Source of the DNA: Cherax quadricarinatus
Lineage: Eukaryota; Arthropoda; Malacostraca; Decapoda; Parastacidae
Direction of reading: 5' to 3'
Length of the DNA: 64,000 nt
Assembly (NCBI RefSeq): GCF_038502225.1
Contig: NW_027195253.1
Location: 124,001-188,000, forward strand
In this document: positions 60,621 to 64,000 of the stretch, piece by piece
Position numbering within the stretch: the stretch's first letter is position 1
Layout of the letters: each line of letters opens with the position of its first letter
Notes under the pieces: model-generated
What the model was told of the DNA's origin: nothing
The model's input: the letters and a program-made list of their open reading frames with translations, nothing else
The model's database searches: none
Program-made: the position numbers and the translations under genes

Positions 60621-61279
60621 TGGTTTTAATTACTCTCAATATAGACAAAACCTACTTCACGCAATTTGGAAACAGAGCTTCAAATGTACAGCTGAGCATA
60701 TTGATAAATGGTTCACCCATTTCAAGACACACAGAAGGCAAATTTTTAGGCCTTCAACCTTACTGCAGTCTCAAATTCCAGACCCACATACAGGAAACAT
60801 CCAAGAAAGTCTCTAAAACAGTAGGAATCCTTTCAAAGATACGATACTATGTACACCAAATGGCTCTTCTTGCTATTTACCACTCTCTCATCTACCCTTA
60901 CCTCACCTATGGTATTTGTGCATGGGGATCAACCACAGAAAATCACCTTCAACCTTTAATAACCCAAGAAAAAGCTGCTGCGCAATTCATTACCAACTCC
61001 TGCAATAGACAGCACACTCCACGGCTATTTATGAGCCTTAACTTGCTTAATATACAAAACGTTCACCCTTATTATTGTGCTTACTTTACACACAGAACAT
61101 TATTCTCAAATATAAACCCTCCTCTCAAACTCCTCCTTGATAACTACAACAGAACACACAGGCATAACACAAGACACACAACACTCTTCCATATCCCTCG
61201 TGTCCATCGCTTCCTATGCAAAAATGCTATGCACATAAAGGGCCTGAATGTCTGGAATACATTGCCAGAACAGTGTTAG
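60620..61279 (+). pseudogene. LINE RT C-terminal fragment
   Basis: One open frame of about 220 codons reads LNIDKTYFTQFGNRASNVQL, GKFLGLQPYCSLKF, SKTVGILSKIRYYVHQMALL, AIYHSLIYPYLTYGICAWGS and LFHIPRVHRFLCKNAMHIKG, ending EQC. This is the RT thumb and C-terminus of a CR1/Daphne-like LINE. It has no catalytic motifs, and 5' truncation has removed the rest. The first ATG has no meaning as a start. The frame is unusually clean for a fragment. Confidence 0.8.
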
Positions 61280-61289
61280 ATGAATCCAT

Positions 61290-61410
61290 GTTAAAGGAAC
61301 TGAAGAGCTTACGAGAAAAATAGGGTCACATTCCTGGGACCCCCAAAAATGTTAAAGGAACTGAAGAGCATACGAGAAAAATAGGGTTACATTCCAGGGA
61401 CCCCCAAAAA
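61290..61410. repeat. 61-bp tandem duplication
   Basis: GTTAAAGGAACTGAAGAGC to GGGACCCCCAAAAA occurs twice at a period of 61 bp, with three or four differences. It lies in the 3' UTR of the preceding LINE fragment. Confidence 0.9.
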
Positions 61411-61594
61411 AGTCAAACAACTTTCATTTCAGGTCTCTAAATCTTACACAAATAAAAATGATAATGCAATTGTTTATTGTCATATGTATGATTTTTCTGT
61501 TGTTTAAGGCTACCTTAAATTGTGGTTATTGGTGTTTGTTGATGATTGTGAAGGAGGGAGTGGAGACACATGCTGAGTCCCATCTGGGCATGGT
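61411..61594. other. Non-coding, LINE 3' UTR remainder
   Basis: No ORF and no repeat that I recognise; it is likely the tail of the LINE fragment upstream. Confidence 0.35.
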
Positions 61595-61670
61595 GGATCA
61601 ACCAGGCTGTTACTGCTGGCCATAAGCAAGCTGACGTACGAGCCACAGCCTGGTTGGTCAGGTACTGACT

Positions 61671-63138
61671 TTAGGTGCCTGTCCAGTGAATTCTCAAAGA
61701 CAGCCAGGGTTCAATTGGTATTCCCCCTATGTATGCTAGGAGGCAGTTGAACAGTCTTGGGCCCCAAACACTTACTAAATTGTCTCTCAATGTACTTGTG
61801 GCACCACTGCTTTTCATCGGGGGAATGTTGCATCTACTGCCGAGTCTTTTGCTTTCAAAAGGAGTGATTTTCCTGTGCAGGTTTGGTACCAATCCCTCCA
61901 GGACCTTCCAAGTCTATATTATCATGTATCTCTCTCACTTGCATTCCAGGGAATACAGATCAAGGACTTTCAACTGTTCCCAGTAATTTAGGTGCCTTAT
62001 TGTACTTATATGTGCAGTGAAAGTTCTTTGTACACTCTTCAAGTCTGCAATGTCGCCAGCCTTAAAGGGGACCATTTGTGTACAGCATTTTTTCAGCCTA
62101 GAGAGCACAAGTGATTTGAAGAGAATCATCATCAAGGTTCTCATTATCCATCCCATCAATTTCCTAGCAAATGAGGTAGATACATTGTTGTGGTCTTTGA
62201 AGGCAAGATCTTCTGACATTATCACTCCTAGGTCCTTCACAGTACTTTTCCACTCTATTGTATGGTTAGAATTTGTCGTATACCCTGACACATTTTTAAT
62301 TTCCTCAAGTTTCCCATATCTGAGTGGTTAAAATTTCTTCCCAATGAGCTTCATATAGTTTTGAGTGACACATTTGAAGATTTGGTTGATGTCCACTTGG
62401 AATCTCGCAGTGTCTTCGATGGAGGTCACTGCCATGGTAATCCGAGTGTCATCTGCAAAGGAAGACATGGAGCTATGGCTTACATCTCTGTCTATGTCAG
62501 AAATGAGGATGAGGAATAGAATGGGAGCGAGTACTGTGCCTTGTAGAACAGAGCTTTTCACCGTGGCACCCTGGGACTTTACTCTGTTTACTATTACTCT
62601 TTGTGTTCCATTTGTCAGGAAGTTACAGATCCATATACCAACTTTTCCTGTTATTCCTTTATCACTCATTTTGCGTGCTATTACACCATGGTCACACTTG
62701 TCGAAAGCTTTTGCAAAGCCCTCTACAGCAGCCAGGACCTTGTCATAGTGGTCCAGTAGCTGGGACAGGCAGGAGCGACCTGCTCTAAACCCATGTTGCC
62801 CTGGGTTCTGTAATTGATGGGTATCTAGGTGATTTGCTATCTTGCTTCTTAAAACCCTCTCAAAGATTTTTATGATATGGGATGTTAGTGCTATCAGTCT
62901 GTAGTTCTTTGCAATTGTTTTATTGCCACCTTTGTGGAGTGGGGCTATGTCAGCAGTTTTTAGTGTGTGTGGGATGACCCCTGTGTCCATGCTCCTTCTC
63001 CATAAAATGCTGAAGGCACACGATAGGGGCTTCTTGCAATTCTTGATGAACATGGAGTTCCACGAGTCTGGGCCTGGAGCAGAGTGCATGGACATGTCAT
63101 TTATTGCCTTTTCAAAGTCTTGTGGAGTTAGGATAATA
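61671..63138 (-). pseudogene. LINE ORF2 RT remnant, copy 4
   Basis: Minus-strand motifs are LTPQDFEKAINDMSMHSAPG (63130), HKGGNKTIAKNYRLIALTSH, NPGQHGFRAGRSCLSQLL (62780), EGFAKAFDKCDHGVIARK (62690, with an internal loss before it), SSVLQGTVLAPILFLILI (62550, Pro to Leu in motif B), SSFADDTRITMAV (62460), thumb to 61935, then the C-terminus (VSVWGPRLFNCLLAYIGGI at 61770). A stop and frameshift break it at 62328 and 61935. Confidence 0.8.
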
Positions 63139-63293
63139 CAGTGGACCCTCACGTAACGAACGCATCGCATAATGTTAAATTCGCCTAACGATACATTTTA
63201 ACGCAAACATTTTGCCTCGGCTAACGCTAAAAAACTCACCTAACGATATTCGTTCTCGGGTACCAATTAATATCGTTAGGTGAGGGTCCACTG
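63139..63293. mobile_element. 155-bp Tigger-type MITE, other subfamily
   Basis: The ends CAGTGGACCCTCACGTAACG and complement CGTTAGGTGAGGGTCCACTG are inverted repeats; TA targets are at 63137-63138 and 63294-63295. The inside (ACGCAAACATTTTGCCTCGG) resembles the left subterminal part of the Tigger at 57266, so it is likely a deletion derivative of a Tigger relative. Confidence 0.9.
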
Positions 63294-63534
63294 TATACGA
63301 GATTTTTGAGATGACCAAATTTGGGGATTCATTTGTAAAGAATTCATTTGGATTGTTGATATTAGTCTGGGCAGCAGCTCGGTGAACAGTGAGTCATACT
63401 GGGGCTTTAGTATCTCACTTATTTCTTGGCTGTCATCTGTGTATGTCCCATCCTGCCTAAGCAGGGACCCAATACTGGATGTTGTGAGGTGGATGATAGT
63501 CCAGTCAGGAAGTCAGTCCACTTAGTAAATCTGT

Positions 63535-63680
63535 CAAATCAATAAGTCATTCAGTAAACCAGTCAAGTCATTCAGTTAATCAGTCAAGTTATTCAGTAAG
63601 TCAGTCAAGTCATTCAGTAAACCAGTCAAGTCACGCCAGTCAAGTCATTCAGTAAATCAATGAAGTCAGTAAATCAGATG
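63535..63680. repeat. Short 21-bp-type repeats
   Basis: Imperfect repeats of CATTCAGTAAACCAGTCAAGT lie between about 63540 and 63670. They are non-coding. Confidence 0.8.
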
Positions 63681-63902
63681 ACAACATGGGTTATTCATTG
63701 CACAAGCCCGTATATTTGCTTCACTTTTTTTAATCATACGAACCGACACTTCATTAAGGTCAAAAACTCTCATCATGTCCACCACACATGCACCACACTT
63801 AAGCTTATCTAATATCTCTATTTTCTTCATAACTCCAAGACTTGAATGTTTTAACTTTGTCTTGTATGCCTCCTGGGTGCCATGGTTCCTTAGCAGATGC
63901 AA
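63666..63902 (-). pseudogene. Tigger/jerky-like HTH fragment
   Basis: The minus strand has SLGVMKKIEILDKLKCGACV, VVDMMRVFDLNEVSVRMIKK and SEANIRACA, which fits a psq/CENP-B-type helix-turn-helix as in Tigger-type transposases. The frame then runs out in unrelated sequence. It is too short to tell a transposon remnant from a domesticated gene exon; the repeat-rich setting favours a remnant. Confidence 0.5.
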
Positions 63903-64000
63903 TGTATGCTAATGAAAAGACCAAAACTCAATTCATAGACAATGCTCGGTACTGTATTGGACAACATGTACAGAGCACTGGTACGGAGGTAGCAGGGTAG

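Larger units (their letters stand above)
61595..63490 (-). mobile_element. PHD/CCCH-type LINE, copy 4
   Basis: This is a minus-strand copy, 3' end at about 61595 and 5' truncation at about 63490 in the endonuclease-RT linker. It is interrupted by the 155-bp MITE at 63139-63293. Several stops and frameshifts are present; divergence from copy 2 is like that of copy 3. Confidence 0.85.

Overview
The window is a stretch of an animal nuclear genome made almost entirely of transposable elements. It shows no operons, bacterial RNA genes or dense coding. The SINE, LINE and MITE families look to me like those of decapod crustaceans (crayfish, lobster or shrimp type); that is recollection and inference, not a search. 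The only convincing host gene piece is one minus-strand terminal exon of a divergent cyclophilin-like protein (41796-42305), with a good splice acceptor and an intron full of minisatellites.

Layout. 1-750: two tandem 378-bp units with a hammerhead-ribozyme-like core (Penelope-like, minus strand). 753-3675: a 5'-truncated CR1-like LINE split by a perfect foldback. 3686-30460: remains of one Ty3/gypsy-type LTR retrotransposon, with gag, protease, integrase, reverse transcriptase and RNase H in that order on the + strand. Integrase therefore lies before RT, the order known for Gmr1-like elements. It has been opened up by an 11.95-kb hAT transposon (itself holding two copies of one LINE, one of them intact), an RNase H-bearing LINE, a tRNA-derived SINE, a hammerhead-type foldback, a 6.95-kb Tx1/L1-like LINE and a SINE foldback. 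Target-site duplications can be read for most of these. 30490-39240: an old minus-strand I-group LINE interrupted by another copy of the same LINE and by MITEs. 39240-46000: minisatellites, the host exon, a large palindrome and GA-rich repeats. 45767-50570 (-): a LINE family whose 3' ends run into (AC)n tracts. 51090-52880: a piggyBac-like transposase fragment cut by that LINE. 52966-60080: an RTE-like LINE into which a piggyBac-type MITE, a 695-bp unknown insert and a Tigger element have landed; the Tigger holds a SINE and a second piggyBac-type MITE. 60171-64000: MITEs, LINE fragments and a degenerate HTH transposase fragment.

How the parts relate. The window is a chronology of nested insertions rather than a pathway. 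The only intact protein-coding unit is the LINE at about 11820-16690 (ORF1 with PHD-like and CCCH fingers; ORF2 endonuclease-RT). Two unrelated non-autonomous families (the tRNA-derived SINE and the hammerhead repeat) both occur here as inverted-repeat foldbacks flanked by 12-14 bp target duplications. This suggests a shared snap-back step during target-primed reverse transcription. Most ORFs of 60-130 codons in the window are shadows or repeat artefacts and are left out.
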